The notes under the pieces were generated by a model that was not told where the DNA came from, searched no databases, and saw only the letters and a list, made by a program, of their open reading frames with translations. 37,622 bases of DNA. Source: Thiopontia sp964415865 (GTDB lineage Bacteria; Pseudomonadota; Gammaproteobacteria; GCF-002020875). The DNA lies in the NCBI GenBank assembly GCA_964415865.1, contig CAYQBY010000014.1:1-37622 (forward strand), in the 5' to 3' direction. Made by a program: the position numbers and the translations under genes. Below, one piece after another: positions 24,263-32,536 of the stretch (position 1 is its first letter; the number at the start of each line of letters is the position of its first letter).

Positions 24263-25015
24263 ATGCGTCAGCCAATTATTACTGGAAACTGGAAAATGAA
24301 TGGATCACTCGAGAGTATTCGTACTCTGGTGGCTGGTCTCAAGGATGGAATTAGTTATGTAAATAGTGCAGAGATGGCCGTATGTCCACCTGCAGCTTAT
24401 CTTGCTGAGGTCTCGGCATTAGTTGCGGGTACAGATATCGCGCTAGGTGGACAGGATCTGAGTAATGCAGCATCAGGAGCATATACTGGTGAGATAGCGG
24501 GTTCCATGCTCAACGATTTCAACTGCAAATATGTAATTGTTGGCCACTCAGAGCGTCGTAATATTCGTGGCGAGAGCGATGAGTTGGTGGCAGAAAAATT
24601 CAAGGCAGCACAGGATGCGGGAATTACCCCAATTCTCTGTGTTGGTGAGCTTCTGGAAGAGCGTGAAGATGGTGTAACAGAGGCAGTTTGTGCACGGCAG
24701 ATTGATGCAGTAATAGGTGCCTATGGTGTGGCGACACTTGAGAACTCAATTATCGCCTATGAGCCTGTTTGGGCAATTGGCACAGGAAAGACTGCCTCTC
24801 CTGAGCAGGCACAAGAGGTTCATGCCTTTATTCGTGCCCATGTAGGTAAACAGGATCAGGCGGTGGCTGATGGTCTGCGTATTCAGTACGGTGGCAGTAT
24901 GAATGCAGGTAATGCAGCAGATCTTTTGGCTCAACCGGATATTGATGGCGGGTTGATTGGAGGGGCTTCTCTGAAGGCAGAAGATTTCCTCGCAATTGGT
25001 CGTGCCGCAGGATAG
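24263..25015 (+). CDS. tpiA: Triosephosphate isomerase
   Basis: A 250-residue TIM barrel interconverting dihydroxyacetone phosphate and glyceraldehyde-3-phosphate. Catalytic residues are all present: Asn9 and Lys11 (TGNWKMN), His95 (VIVGHSERR), Glu167 (AYEPVWAIGTGKTA). The phosphate-binding YGGSMN and GGLIGGASL close the barrel. Length is usual (about 250). The strong Shine-Dalgarno GGAAGGGAG lies about ten bases before the ATG. It is followed by secG after six bases, as in many gammaproteobacteria. Confidence 0.98.
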   Translation: MRQPIITGNWKMNGSLESIRTLVAGLKDGISYVNSAEMAVCPPAAYLAEVSALVAGTDIALGGQDLSNAASGAYTGEIAGSMLNDFNCKYVIVGHSERRNIRGESDELVAEKFKAAQDAGITPILCVGELLEEREDGVTEAVCARQIDAVIGAYGVATLENSIIAYEPVWAIGTGKTASPEQAQEVHAFIRAHVGKQDQAVADGLRIQYGGSMNAGNAADLLAQPDIDGGLIGGASLKAEDFLAIGRAAG

Positions 25016-25021
25016 GTAAAG

Positions 25022-25399
25022 ATGCAGACAATACTTTTATTGGTCCATGTTTTCGCCGCAGTTGCGATGGTTGGGCTTATTTTGATTCAGCAGGGCAAGG
25101 GAGCAGATGCAGGTGCCGCATTTGGTAGTGGAGCCTCTGCCACAGTATTTGGCTCTGAGGGTTCAGCATCATTCATGACACGACTGACAGCTGGATTGGC
25201 AACAATATTTTTTATCACCAGTCTCTCCTTGGCATATTTTGCCGGGAATAAGGAAGAGGTGGCAACCAGCGTGGTTGATCGTCTGCAGCCTGCTGAAGAG
25301 ACCGGGGTTCAGGCACCTGTTGAGGAGAAGATTCTTGAGCAGTTGACAGAGCCAGCAACAGATTCTGGTGGTGGGATACCGATTCCTGCAGAGAAGTAA
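25022..25399 (+). CDS. secG: Protein translocase subunit SecG
   Basis: A 125-residue inner-membrane subunit of SecYEG that speeds SecA-driven export. Two hydrophobic segments (about 2-20 and 53-73) flank the conserved cytoplasmic loop IQQGKGADAGAAFGSGASAT, then VFGSEGSASF. The C-terminal 50 residues are Glu/Pro-rich and variable, as in other SecG proteins. The secG-tRNA-Leu linkage is also found in E. coli (secG-leuU). Confidence 0.96.
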   Translation: MQTILLLVHVFAAVAMVGLILIQQGKGADAGAAFGSGASATVFGSEGSASFMTRLTAGLATIFFITSLSLAYFAGNKEEVATSVVDRLQPAEETGVQAPVEEKILEQLTEPATDSGGGIPIPAEK

Positions 25400-25417
25400 G
25401 AAGTAGTTACAGTTATT

Positions 25418-25502
25418 GCCGAAGTGGTGGAATTGGTAGACACGCTATCTTGAGGGGGTAGTGGCGTAAGCCGTGCCGGTTCAAGTCCGGCCTTCGGCAC
25501 CA
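25418..25502 (+). tRNA. leuU: tRNA-Leu(GAG)
   Basis: An 85-base type-II tRNA. The acceptor stem is GCCGAAG with CTTCGGC, then discriminator A and encoded CCA (25500-25502). The anticodon loop TTGAGGG gives GAG, reading CUU/CUC leucine codons. The variable arm is a short GGC-GTAA-GCC hairpin and the T loop is TTCAAGT. The sequence closely follows E. coli leuU and sits in the same place after secG. Confidence 0.98.
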
Positions 25503-25527
25503 TTTTTTAGGGGGAGAGTGGATTTTT

Positions 25528-25556
25528 TTGTCCATTTTCCCGGAAAAAGGTACACT
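25528..25556 (+). promoter_or_regulatory. Candidate nuo operon promoter
   Basis: TTGTCC (25528-25533) and TACACT (25551-25556) with a 17-base spacer, 4/6 matches each to sigma-70 elements. The predicted start near 25563 gives a leader of about 33 bases before nuoA. It is the only promoter-like pair I see between tRNA-Leu and nuoA. Confidence 0.45.
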
Positions 25557-25595
25557 AGGTTTTCCGTTGGATGGAGCGGGAAAAAGACAATAATA

Positions 25596-25952
25596 ATGCT
25601 AGAAAATTACCTGCCTGTTTTGATGTTTATCATCGTCGGTCTCGGCGTTGGTATAGGACCTATCGCTATAGGATTCCTGTTGGGAGAACATCGCCCGGAC
25701 AGAGAGAAAAACTCACCTTATGAGTGCGGATTTGAGGCCTTTGAGGACTCACGCATGAAGTTTGATGTGCGTTTCTATCTGGTAGCGATCCTCTTTATCA
25801 TCTTTGATCTTGAAATTGCCTTCCTTTTTCCGTGGGCCATTGTGCTCGATAAGATAGGGGTTGTTGGCCTGGCGGCAATGGGGATTTTCCTCACTATTCT
25901 GGTGATCGGATTTATCTATGAGTGGAAGAAAGGGGCTCTGGAATGGGAATAG
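25596..25952 (+). CDS. nuoA: NADH-quinone oxidoreductase subunit A
   Basis: A 118-residue membrane subunit of complex I with three hydrophobic helices. The conserved loop YECGFEAFEDSRMKFDVRFY (residues about 43-62) carries the cysteine that lies near the quinone channel in complex I structures; FDLEIAFLFPWA follows. The ATG at 25596 is used because the longer frame runs back into the tRNA gene. Only a weak GGGA is seen upstream. It overlaps the nuoB start by ten bases. First gene of an operon in canonical A-to-M order. Confidence 0.96.
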   Translation: MLENYLPVLMFIIVGLGVGIGPIAIGFLLGEHRPDREKNSPYECGFEAFEDSRMKFDVRFYLVAILFIIFDLEIAFLFPWAIVLDKIGVVGLAAMGIFLTILVIGFIYEWKKGALEWE

Positions 25953-26419
25953 AGGGGCTGCTTGAAGAGGGCGTTGTAACCACCACTGCTGACAAACTTA
26001 TTAATTGGGCTCGTACTGGCTCCATGTGGCCGATGACATTTGGTCTTGCCTGTTGTGCGGTTGAGATGATGCACTCCGCGGCCGCACGTTATGACCTCGA
26101 CCGTTTCGGTATGATTTTCCGTCCAAGCCCACGTCAATCTGATGTGATGATTGTGGCAGGCACACTAGTCAATAAGATGGCTCCTGCCCTGCGTAAAGTA
26201 TATGACCAGATGTCTGAGCCTCGTTGGGTAATCTCCATGGGTTCATGCGCCAATGGCGGAGGCTATTATCACTATTCATACTCTGTAGTTCGTGGCTGTG
26301 ATCGCATTGTTCCGGTAGATATATATGTACCTGGTTGTCCACCAACGGCAGAGGCGCTGTTCTACGGAATTCTTCAACTGCACGACAAGATTCGTCGTAC
26401 TAATACAATTGCACGTTAA
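25943..26419 (+). CDS. nuoB: NADH-quinone oxidoreductase subunit B
   Basis: A 158-residue peripheral subunit holding the terminal 4Fe-4S cluster N2, which passes electrons to quinone. Ligands are Cys37-Cys38 (LACCAVEMM), Cys102 (MGSCANGGG) and Cys132 (VPGCPP). The ATG at 25943 gives the common N-terminus MGIEGLLEEGVVTTTADKLI and has AGGGG eight bases upstream; a GTG further upstream would add seven residues without support. Ends two bases before nuoC. Confidence 0.97.
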   Translation: MGIEGLLEEGVVTTTADKLINWARTGSMWPMTFGLACCAVEMMHSAAARYDLDRFGMIFRPSPRQSDVMIVAGTLVNKMAPALRKVYDQMSEPRWVISMGSCANGGGYYHYSYSVVRGCDRIVPVDIYVPGCPPTAEALFYGILQLHDKIRRTNTIAR

Positions 26420-26421
26420 TA

Positions 26422-27024
26422 ATGGCACTGACTGACGATACATTGCAGGAGCGGATTGAGGAGCAGTTTGAGGGTATGGAACTCTCATTCAGTGATGAGC
26501 TTGGTGAGTTGACAGTTGAGGTCGGTGCCTCTGATTACCTTGCATTCTGTGGTGCTCTACAAGAGAGGGCTCAGTTTCAGCTAGACCAGCTGATTGATCT
26601 TTGTGGTGTGGATTACTTGGAATATGGAAAAGATGCAGGTGAAGAATGGGGAGGAAGACGTTACGCAGTAGTCCTTCACCTTCTCTCAACCCGTCTCAAT
26701 GAGCGCCTGCGAGTACGAGTCTTTGCCGAGGATGACGAATTCCCGATTGTTCCATCAGTAGTTGATATATGGAAATCCGTAAACTGGTATGAGCGAGAGG
26801 CCTTCGACCTGTTTGGGGTTGTATTTGAGGGTCACCCCGATCTTAGAAGAATTTTGACCGACTATGGCTTTGTTGGCCATCCGTTCCGCAAGGACTTCCC
26901 GATGGTTGGTAATGTAGAGATGCGGTATGACGAGCTACAGAAGAGGGTTGTCTATGAGCCTGTTTCCATTGAGGAGAGGGTCAATACTCCACGTGTAGTT
27001 CGCAAGGACAATCGCTATGTCTGA
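26422..27024 (+). CDS. nuoC: NADH-quinone oxidoreductase subunit C
   Basis: A 200-residue 30-kDa-type subunit of the connecting module of complex I, with no cofactor. Diagnostic segments are FQLDQLIDLCGVDYLEYG, SVNWYEREAFDLFGVVFEGH and PDLRRILTDYGFVGHPFRKD. It is a separate gene here, not fused to nuoD as in E. coli. The stop codon overlaps the nuoD start by eight bases, indicating translational coupling. Confidence 0.96.
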   Translation: MALTDDTLQERIEEQFEGMELSFSDELGELTVEVGASDYLAFCGALQERAQFQLDQLIDLCGVDYLEYGKDAGEEWGGRRYAVVLHLLSTRLNERLRVRVFAEDDEFPIVPSVVDIWKSVNWYEREAFDLFGVVFEGHPDLRRILTDYGFVGHPFRKDFPMVGNVEMRYDELQKRVVYEPVSIEERVNTPRVVRKDNRYV

Positions 27025-28282
27025 GTCAACAAAAGAGATTAAGAACTTCACCTTGAACTTTGGTCCTCAGCACCCTGCTGCGCATGGTGTTTTACGCCTT
27101 ATTCTTGAGATGGATGGTGAGACGATTGAGCGTGCAGATCCGCATATTGGTCTACTGCACCGTGCAACAGAGAAGCTTGCGGAAAAGAGGATGTATAACC
27201 AGAGCATCCCCTATATGGATCGCCTCGATTACGTCTCTATGATGTGCAATGAGCACGCATACGTGATGACCATTGAAAAGATGCTGCAGCTTGAGGTACC
27301 GGAGAGAGCACAATATATCAGGGTGATGTTTGATGAGATCACCCGAATCCTAAACCATCTGATGTGGTTGGGAACCCATGCGCTGGATGTAGGTGCAATG
27401 ACAGTTTTCCTCTACTGCTTCCGCGAGCGTGAGGATCTGATGGATCTCTATGAGGCGGTATCAGGTGCCCGTATGCATGCAGCATATTATCGCCCTGGTG
27501 GAGTCTATCGTGATCTTCCAGATGAGATGCCGAAGCACAAGCCAAATCGCTGGAGAAATGATAAGGATCTGGCAAGACAAAACATAGGACGTGACGGATC
27601 TGTTCTGGACTTTATAGAGAACTTTACCGAGCGTTTCCCCAGGTTGGTTGATGAGTATGAGACTCTTCTAACTGACAACCGTATCTGGAAACAGCGTACT
27701 GTTGATATCGGTATTATTCCTCCAGATTTGGCCAAACAGCTTGGGTTTACCGGACCGATGATTCGAGGTTCTGGAGTCCCGTGGGATCTGCGTCGCAAAG
27801 AGCCTTACGAGGTCTACGACAAACTGGATTTTAAGATCCCTGTTGGGGTCAATGGTGATAGTTATGATCGTTACCTGGTAAGAATGGAGGAGATGCGCCA
27901 ATCCAATCTTATTATCAAGCAGTGTGTAGAGTGGTTGAGGAGTAATTCGGGACCAGTTATGGCTGCTGACCAGAAGGTGGCTCCACCACCACGTACAGAA
28001 ATGAAGGAGGGGATGGAGTCACTTATTCACCACTTTAAGTACTTTACCGAGGGATACACAATTCCAAAGGGTGAGGCCTATGCGGCGGTAGAGCATCCCA
28101 AGGGAGAGTTCGGCACCTATATCCTCTCTGATGGGGCAAATAAACCGTACCGATTAAAGATTAGAGCCCCGGGTTTTGCCCATCTGGCTGCCATGGAAGA
28201 TATGGTCAAGGGGCATATGCTGGCTGATGTGGTAACAGTGATTGGTACCATGGATGTTGTATTTGGCGAGATAGACAGATGA
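27017..28282 (+). CDS. nuoD: NADH-quinone oxidoreductase subunit D
   Basis: A 421-residue 49-kDa-type subunit that forms the quinone-reduction site with NuoB. It is derived from the large subunit of NiFe hydrogenases. The N-terminal loop NFGPQHPAAHGVLRL (residues about 13-27) carries the quinone-contacting His. Other signatures are DPHIGLLHRATEKL, YMDRLDYVSMM and the C-terminal ADVVTVIGTMDVVFGEIDR. It is followed by the first of the four structured gaps of this operon, 148 bases to nuoE. Confidence 0.97.
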   Translation: MSESTKEIKNFTLNFGPQHPAAHGVLRLILEMDGETIERADPHIGLLHRATEKLAEKRMYNQSIPYMDRLDYVSMMCNEHAYVMTIEKMLQLEVPERAQYIRVMFDEITRILNHLMWLGTHALDVGAMTVFLYCFREREDLMDLYEAVSGARMHAAYYRPGGVYRDLPDEMPKHKPNRWRNDKDLARQNIGRDGSVLDFIENFTERFPRLVDEYETLLTDNRIWKQRTVDIGIIPPDLAKQLGFTGPMIRGSGVPWDLRRKEPYEVYDKLDFKIPVGVNGDSYDRYLVRMEEMRQSNLIIKQCVEWLRSNSGPVMAADQKVAPPPRTEMKEGMESLIHHFKYFTEGYTIPKGEAYAAVEHPKGEFGTYILSDGANKPYRLKIRAPGFAHLAAMEDMVKGHMLADVVTVIGTMDVVFGEIDR

Positions 28283-28296
28283 ACAAATGTTATGAA

Positions 28297-28402
28297 GGCC
28301 GTTGCAATGCAGTAAATTCAGCCGTCTGTGGCCAGGGACGGCCACAGCCGAGCCTATATGGATATACTTGTAGCGTGCTGAAATTACTGTGTTGTGACGG
28401 CC
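28297..28402 (+). ncRNA. Structured RNA element, family A copy 1 (nuoD-nuoE gap)
   Basis: An outer stem pairs 28297-28322 with 28377-28402: 25 of 26 positions pair in RNA, four as G-U wobbles. The 54-base interior starts CGTCTGTGGCC. Hairpin 1 is CTGTGGCC/GGCCACAG (28326-28333, 28340-28347) with loop AGGGAC. A linker CCGAGC follows, then a weak hairpin TATA-TGGA-TATA (28355-28366), then AGCGT. The core motifs CGTCTGTG, CACAG, CGAGC and AGCGTGCTG recur in the nuoF-nuoG gap. Both loops show GGA, as in CsrA/RsmA sites. It ends 28 bases before nuoE. Unassigned to any family I know. Confidence 0.75.
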
Positions 28403-28430
28403 CTGCTGCTCTTGATGAGGATCAGAAAGC

Positions 28431-28922
28431 ATGAGTACCGTAATCTCGGAGACCGCACGTACAGATATAAACCGCTGGATTGAAAAATATCCAGAAGACC
28501 AGAAGCAGTCTGCAGCAATGGCTGCACTGCGTATCGTGCAGGATGAGAATGGCGGCTCACTCACAACTGAACTGATGGATGAGGTTGCAGCATATCTGGA
28601 TATGCCGCCAATCAATGTCTATGAGGTTGCCACCTTCTACTCAATGTATGAGAGAAAACCGGTTGGTAAACACAAGCTCTGTGTCTGTACCAATATCTCC
28701 TGCATGTTGAGAAATTCAAAAGGGGTGGTTGATCACCTTGAAGAGAAACTAGGCATAGGCTTTGGTGAGGTGACCGAGGATGGCATGTTCTCCATGAAGG
28801 AGGTTGAGTGTCTTGGTGCCTGTGTAAATGCACCAGTCATGCAGGTTGGGGAACACTATCATGAGCATCTTGATCCAGAGAAGATTGACCAGTTACTGGA
28901 AGATCTAAGGAGAGAGGGATAA
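28431..28922 (+). CDS. nuoE: NADH-quinone oxidoreductase subunit E
   Basis: A 163-residue thioredoxin-like subunit of the NADH dehydrogenase module, carrying the 2Fe-2S cluster N1a. Ligands are Cys86 and Cys91 (CTNISC) and Cys127 and Cys131 (CLGAC), the family spacing C-x4-C and C-x3-C. VYEVATFYSMY precedes the first pair. Length is typical (166 in E. coli). GAGGA lies about 11 bases before the ATG. It is separated from nuoD by the structured element and starts three bases-level coupling with nuoF (two bases apart). Confidence 0.96.
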   Translation: MSTVISETARTDINRWIEKYPEDQKQSAAMAALRIVQDENGGSLTTELMDEVAAYLDMPPINVYEVATFYSMYERKPVGKHKLCVCTNISCMLRNSKGVVDHLEEKLGIGFGEVTEDGMFSMKEVECLGACVNAPVMQVGEHYHEHLDPEKIDQLLEDLRREG

Positions 28923-28924
28923 CC

Positions 28925-30202
28925 ATGGCTAATCAGGTCTGTTTCAGAAATAACCACCTGGAAAACTCCTGGACCCTCGCCGCCTACCAGAGCAGTGGCG
29001 GTTATGAGGTAGTGAAAAAAATACTTAGTGAGAAAACCTCACCGGAAGAGCTGATTGAGGATATCAAACTCTCCGCCCTGCGTGGACGTGGAGGTGCTGG
29101 ATTCCCAACAGGGCTGAAGTGGAGTTTTATGCCACGCAACGCCCCGGGTCAGAAGTACATCGTCTGCAACTCAGATGAGGGTGAGCCTGGAACCTGCAAG
29201 GATAGGGATATTCTTCGCTATAATCCGCATCAATTAATTGAAGGGATGATTATTGCTGGTTACTGTATCGGTGCATCAGCTGGTTACAACTATATCCGTG
29301 GTGAATTCTGGGAGCCATACAGCCGCTTTGAGGGGGCTCTTGAAGAGGCCAGAGCAGCTGGTCTATTGGGAGAGAATATTCTGGGAAGCGGATTTGATTT
29401 CCAGCTTCATTCACATCTCGGTGCTGGTGCTTATGTCTGTGGTGAGGAGACAGCACTACTAAATTCAATTGAGGGCAAGAAGGGGCAACCTCGTTTTAAG
29501 CCACCATTCCCTGCTGGATTTGGTCTTTATGGACGTCCTACCACAATTAATAATACAGAGAGTCTGGCATCAATTCCGGTCATTCTCTCAAAGGGTGGAC
29601 AGTGGTTCCTCGATCAGGGGTTACCTAATGCTGGAGGGGAGAAGCTATTTTCTGTGTCCGGCCATGTAAATAGGCCAGGAAATTATGAGGTTCCAATGGG
29701 AACACCATTCTCCGAGCTTCTGGAGATGGCAGGTGGTGTCAGGAATGGTCACCAGCTTAAGGCTGTTATTCCAGGCGGATCATCTACACCGGTAGTACCA
29801 GGCGAGAAGATGATGGAAATTAATATGGATTATGACTCCATCGCCTCAGCAGGATCAATGCTGGGAGCAGGTTCAGTAATTGTGATGGATGAGACCACCT
29901 GCATGCCACGGGTGTTGGCACGACTAGCATATTTTTATTATGAAGAGTCCTGTGGGCAATGTACCCCTTGTCGAGAAGGTACGGGGTGGTTGTCACGAAT
30001 TACTCAGAGAATTGAGGATGGTAATGGTGTTCAGGCAGATATTGATCTGTTGGATAATGTTGCAGGTAATATTGAGGGAAATACTATCTGTGCATTGGGA
30101 GATGCGGCAGCAATGCCAGTACGCAGCTTCTTGAAACATTATCGTGATGAATTCCAGCACCATATTGACCACAAACAGTGCATGGTGACATCGGACTGGT
30201 AG
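28925..30202 (+). CDS. nuoF: NADH-quinone oxidoreductase subunit F
   Basis: A 425-residue subunit that binds NADH and FMN and holds 4Fe-4S cluster N3, the electron entry point. The glycine-rich NADH loop RGRGGAGFPTG is at 53-63. The FMN region includes YIVCNSDEGEPGTCKDRDI. Cluster ligands are Cys343, 346, 349 (ESCGQCTPCREGTGW) and Cys389 (NTICALGDAAAMP). Length is typical (445 in E. coli). Starts two bases after nuoE; followed by the second family-A element. Confidence 0.97.
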   Translation: MANQVCFRNNHLENSWTLAAYQSSGGYEVVKKILSEKTSPEELIEDIKLSALRGRGGAGFPTGLKWSFMPRNAPGQKYIVCNSDEGEPGTCKDRDILRYNPHQLIEGMIIAGYCIGASAGYNYIRGEFWEPYSRFEGALEEARAAGLLGENILGSGFDFQLHSHLGAGAYVCGEETALLNSIEGKKGQPRFKPPFPAGFGLYGRPTTINNTESLASIPVILSKGGQWFLDQGLPNAGGEKLFSVSGHVNRPGNYEVPMGTPFSELLEMAGGVRNGHQLKAVIPGGSSTPVVPGEKMMEINMDYDSIASAGSMLGAGSVIVMDETTCMPRVLARLAYFYYEESCGQCTPCREGTGWLSRITQRIEDGNGVQADIDLLDNVAGNIEGNTICALGDAAAMPVRSFLKHYRDEFQHHIDHKQCMVTSDW

Positions 30203-30224
30203 AGAGACATATGAATATTTGTAT

Positions 30225-30331
30225 AAGTTTTGGCAATCCTGTATCTATAGCCGTCTGTGCCCTGGATGAGCACAGTCGAGCGACACAGGGATGTGGTTGA
30301 GCGTGCTGTAGATGCAGGATTGCCAAGACTT
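30225..30331 (+). ncRNA. Structured RNA element, family A copy 2 (nuoF-nuoG gap)
   Basis: The outer stem pairs 30225-30251 with 30305-30331 over 27 consecutive positions, three as G-U, with no mismatch. The stem sequence is unrelated to copy 1 but the core is the same: CGTCTGTG, CACAG, TCGAGC, AGCGT. Hairpin 1 is CTGTGC/GCACAG with loop CCTGGATGA. Hairpin 2 is CACA-GGGA-TGTG (30284-30295). ACACAGGGATGT (30283-30294) matches the CsrA SELEX consensus RUACARGGAUGU at 11 of 12 positions, with GGA in the loop. The stem ends 12 bases before the nuoG ATG, so it may shield its ribosome-binding region. Confidence 0.8.
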
Positions 30332-30343
30332 TCGAGACTATTA

Positions 30344-32536
30344 ATGACAATGGATACGCAGAAAGACAGAGTCACAATTGAAGTCAACGATACCCAGCTT
30401 GAAGCCAGGCAGGGTCAGATGTTGATTGAGGTCGCTGATGCAAATGGCATCTCGATCCCGCGTTTCTGCTATCACAAAAAACTATCAGTATCTGCCAACT
30501 GCAGAATGTGTCTGGTTGAGGTTGAGAATGCACCGAAGATGCTCCCAGCCTGCGCAACCCCGGTAACTGATGGAATGAAAGCGTGGACAAAATCACCAAA
30601 GGCTATTGCAGCACAGAAGAGTGTGATGGAGTTCCTCCTTATCAACCACCCACTGGATTGCCCAGTATGTGACCAGGGGGGAGAGTGTGATCTGCAGGAG
30701 ATGGCTCTTGGGTATGGCGGATACCAGGCCAGATATGGTGAGAAAAAACGTATTGTAAAAGACAAGGATTATGGTCCTCTGGTCTCAACTGAGATGACTC
30801 GCTGTATCCACTGTACTCGCTGCATCCGTTTCAGCACAGAGGTTGCGGGAATAACAGAGCTTGGTGGTACAGGGCGTGGCGACCATATGGAGATTGGTAC
30901 CTATGTACGTAAGACTCTGAGTTCCGAGCTCTCTGGCAATATGATCGACCTCTGTCCGGTCGGTGCGCTACTCTCAAAACCATTCCTCTTTTCAGCACGT
31001 TCTTGGGAGATGAATAGTGTTTCCAGTATTGCACCTCATGATGCGGTTGGATCAAATATTCAGATCCAGACCCGTGGCGGAAAGGTGATGCGGGTTATTC
31101 CGCAGGAGAACGAGTCAGTTAATGAGATCTGGATCTCTGATCGTGACCGTTTCAGCTATCTAGGGCTTGATAGTGATGACAGATTGACCCAGCCAATGAT
31201 TCGTAGTGAGTCTGGAGAGCTGGTAGAGACAGATTGGCAGAGTGCACTGGAGGCAGCTGTTAATGGTCTCAAGGAAGTTGTATCAGATAATGGTGGTGAT
31301 GCCATAGGTTCTGTTGCCTCACCAAGTAGTACGGTAGAAGAGTTCTATCTGCTGCAAAAGTTAATGCGTGGGATGGGGTCATCAAATATTGATCACCGAC
31401 TGCACCAACAGGATTTCTCTGGTCAGTCTGAGCAGATTGCACCGCAGTTGGGATGTTCTATCAGTGATATCGAGGTGATGGACTCTATCCTTGTTGTGGG
31501 AAGTAACTTGCGTCATGAGCAGCCACTGTTGTCACACAGAGTACGTAAGGCTGCTCTGAATGGCAGTGCTGTTTCAACTCTTAATCCAGAGGCAGAAGAG
31601 GATGTTGAGTTTAATTTTTCACTCTCTGAGCAGATAGTGACTGACAGTCTCACCAGTGATCTGGCTGCAGTTGCCAAGGCGATGGTTGATCTTGGTAAGG
31701 GTGGTGAGATGACAGGAATATCAGATCTTCTCACCAGTGCTGTAGTAACAGAGAGACACAGGGCAGTTGCTGACTCACTGGTTAATGGAGAGAAGAGCAT
31801 GGTGCTGATGGGTGAGATAGCCTATCGAGACCAGAATCAGGCAGTGATTTATGCTCTATCAGGAGCAATCGCAAAGATGGCTTCTGGAGTATTTGGTTTT
31901 GTAACTGAGGGTGCTAATGCGCTGGGTGGAGCCCTTGCAGGGGCTGTTCCTCACCGTGGTGTGGCTGGTGTAGATGTCGATACAACAGGAAAAGATATAG
32001 TAGCAATGGTAGAGCAGCCACCCAAGGCAATGGTGTTGACAGGAGTTGAAGGGGGTATTGATATCTCTGCTGATCTAGTCAAATCCAGTAGCTTTGTGGT
32101 TTCACTCTCTGCGTTTGCAGACCCTGTAATTAGAGCTAATGCAGATGTTCTTCTGCCAATGGCAGCATTCAGTGAGACATCTGGTACTTTTGTGAACGCA
32201 GAGGGCAGGTGGCAGAGTTTCGGTGGGGCAGTCGCTCCAATGGGTGAATCACGCCCAGGCTGGAAGATATTAAGAGTGCTAGGTACATTGGCCAATATTG
32301 ATGGGTTTGACTTTGATAGTTCAGATGATGTTCTGGAAGAGTTGAGGAGTGTTTGTGATCAATCTGAAGAGAAGCAGTGGTCATGGAGTGCGCCATCTGA
32401 TCTTGGTGACCTGAAGGCAACTACTGCAACTGGTTCATCAATCTATCAGGTTGATGCACTTGTACGTCGTTCCGAGCCACTACAGCAGATACAGTTCTCT
32501 TATAGCAAGAACAGTGTGAATGGAGGTGCGGCATAA
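30344..32536 (+). CDS. nuoG: NADH-quinone oxidoreductase subunit G
   Basis: A 730-residue 75-kDa-type subunit with an N-terminal Fe-S relay and a molybdopterin-oxidoreductase-like body. Ligands seen: 2Fe-2S Cys42, 53, 56, 70; N5 His102, Cys106, 109, 115; 4Fe-4S Cys154, 157, 160, 204. The extra N7 cluster motif of E. coli-type NuoG was not seen. The start is ATG 30344 (MTMDTQKDRVTIEV), or 30350. The frame is open back to 30257, but that part is the structured element and has no homologous residues. Shine-Dalgarno is weak (GAG at 30334). Confidence 0.95.
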   Translation: MTMDTQKDRVTIEVNDTQLEARQGQMLIEVADANGISIPRFCYHKKLSVSANCRMCLVEVENAPKMLPACATPVTDGMKAWTKSPKAIAAQKSVMEFLLINHPLDCPVCDQGGECDLQEMALGYGGYQARYGEKKRIVKDKDYGPLVSTEMTRCIHCTRCIRFSTEVAGITELGGTGRGDHMEIGTYVRKTLSSELSGNMIDLCPVGALLSKPFLFSARSWEMNSVSSIAPHDAVGSNIQIQTRGGKVMRVIPQENESVNEIWISDRDRFSYLGLDSDDRLTQPMIRSESGELVETDWQSALEAAVNGLKEVVSDNGGDAIGSVASPSSTVEEFYLLQKLMRGMGSSNIDHRLHQQDFSGQSEQIAPQLGCSISDIEVMDSILVVGSNLRHEQPLLSHRVRKAALNGSAVSTLNPEAEEDVEFNFSLSEQIVTDSLTSDLAAVAKAMVDLGKGGEMTGISDLLTSAVVTERHRAVADSLVNGEKSMVLMGEIAYRDQNQAVIYALSGAIAKMASGVFGFVTEGANALGGALAGAVPHRGVAGVDVDTTGKDIVAMVEQPPKAMVLTGVEGGIDISADLVKSSSFVVSLSAFADPVIRANADVLLPMAAFSETSGTFVNAEGRWQSFGGAVAPMGESRPGWKILRVLGTLANIDGFDFDSSDDVLEELRSVCDQSEEKQWSWSAPSDLGDLKATTATGSSIYQVDALVRRSEPLQQIQFSYSKNSVNGGAA

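Noticed and set aside
25473..25595. nuoA frame starting inside tRNA-Leu
   Set aside because: The open frame is an accident of the tRNA sequence; the ATG at 25596 gives the normal NuoA N-terminus and length.
28297..30331. Family-A elements as hammerhead ribozymes
   Set aside because: Three-way geometry is similar, but the obligatory CUGANGA and GAAA core segments are absent.
30257..30343. Extended N-terminus for nuoG
   Set aside because: These codons are the family-A hairpin element; NuoG homology begins after 30344.
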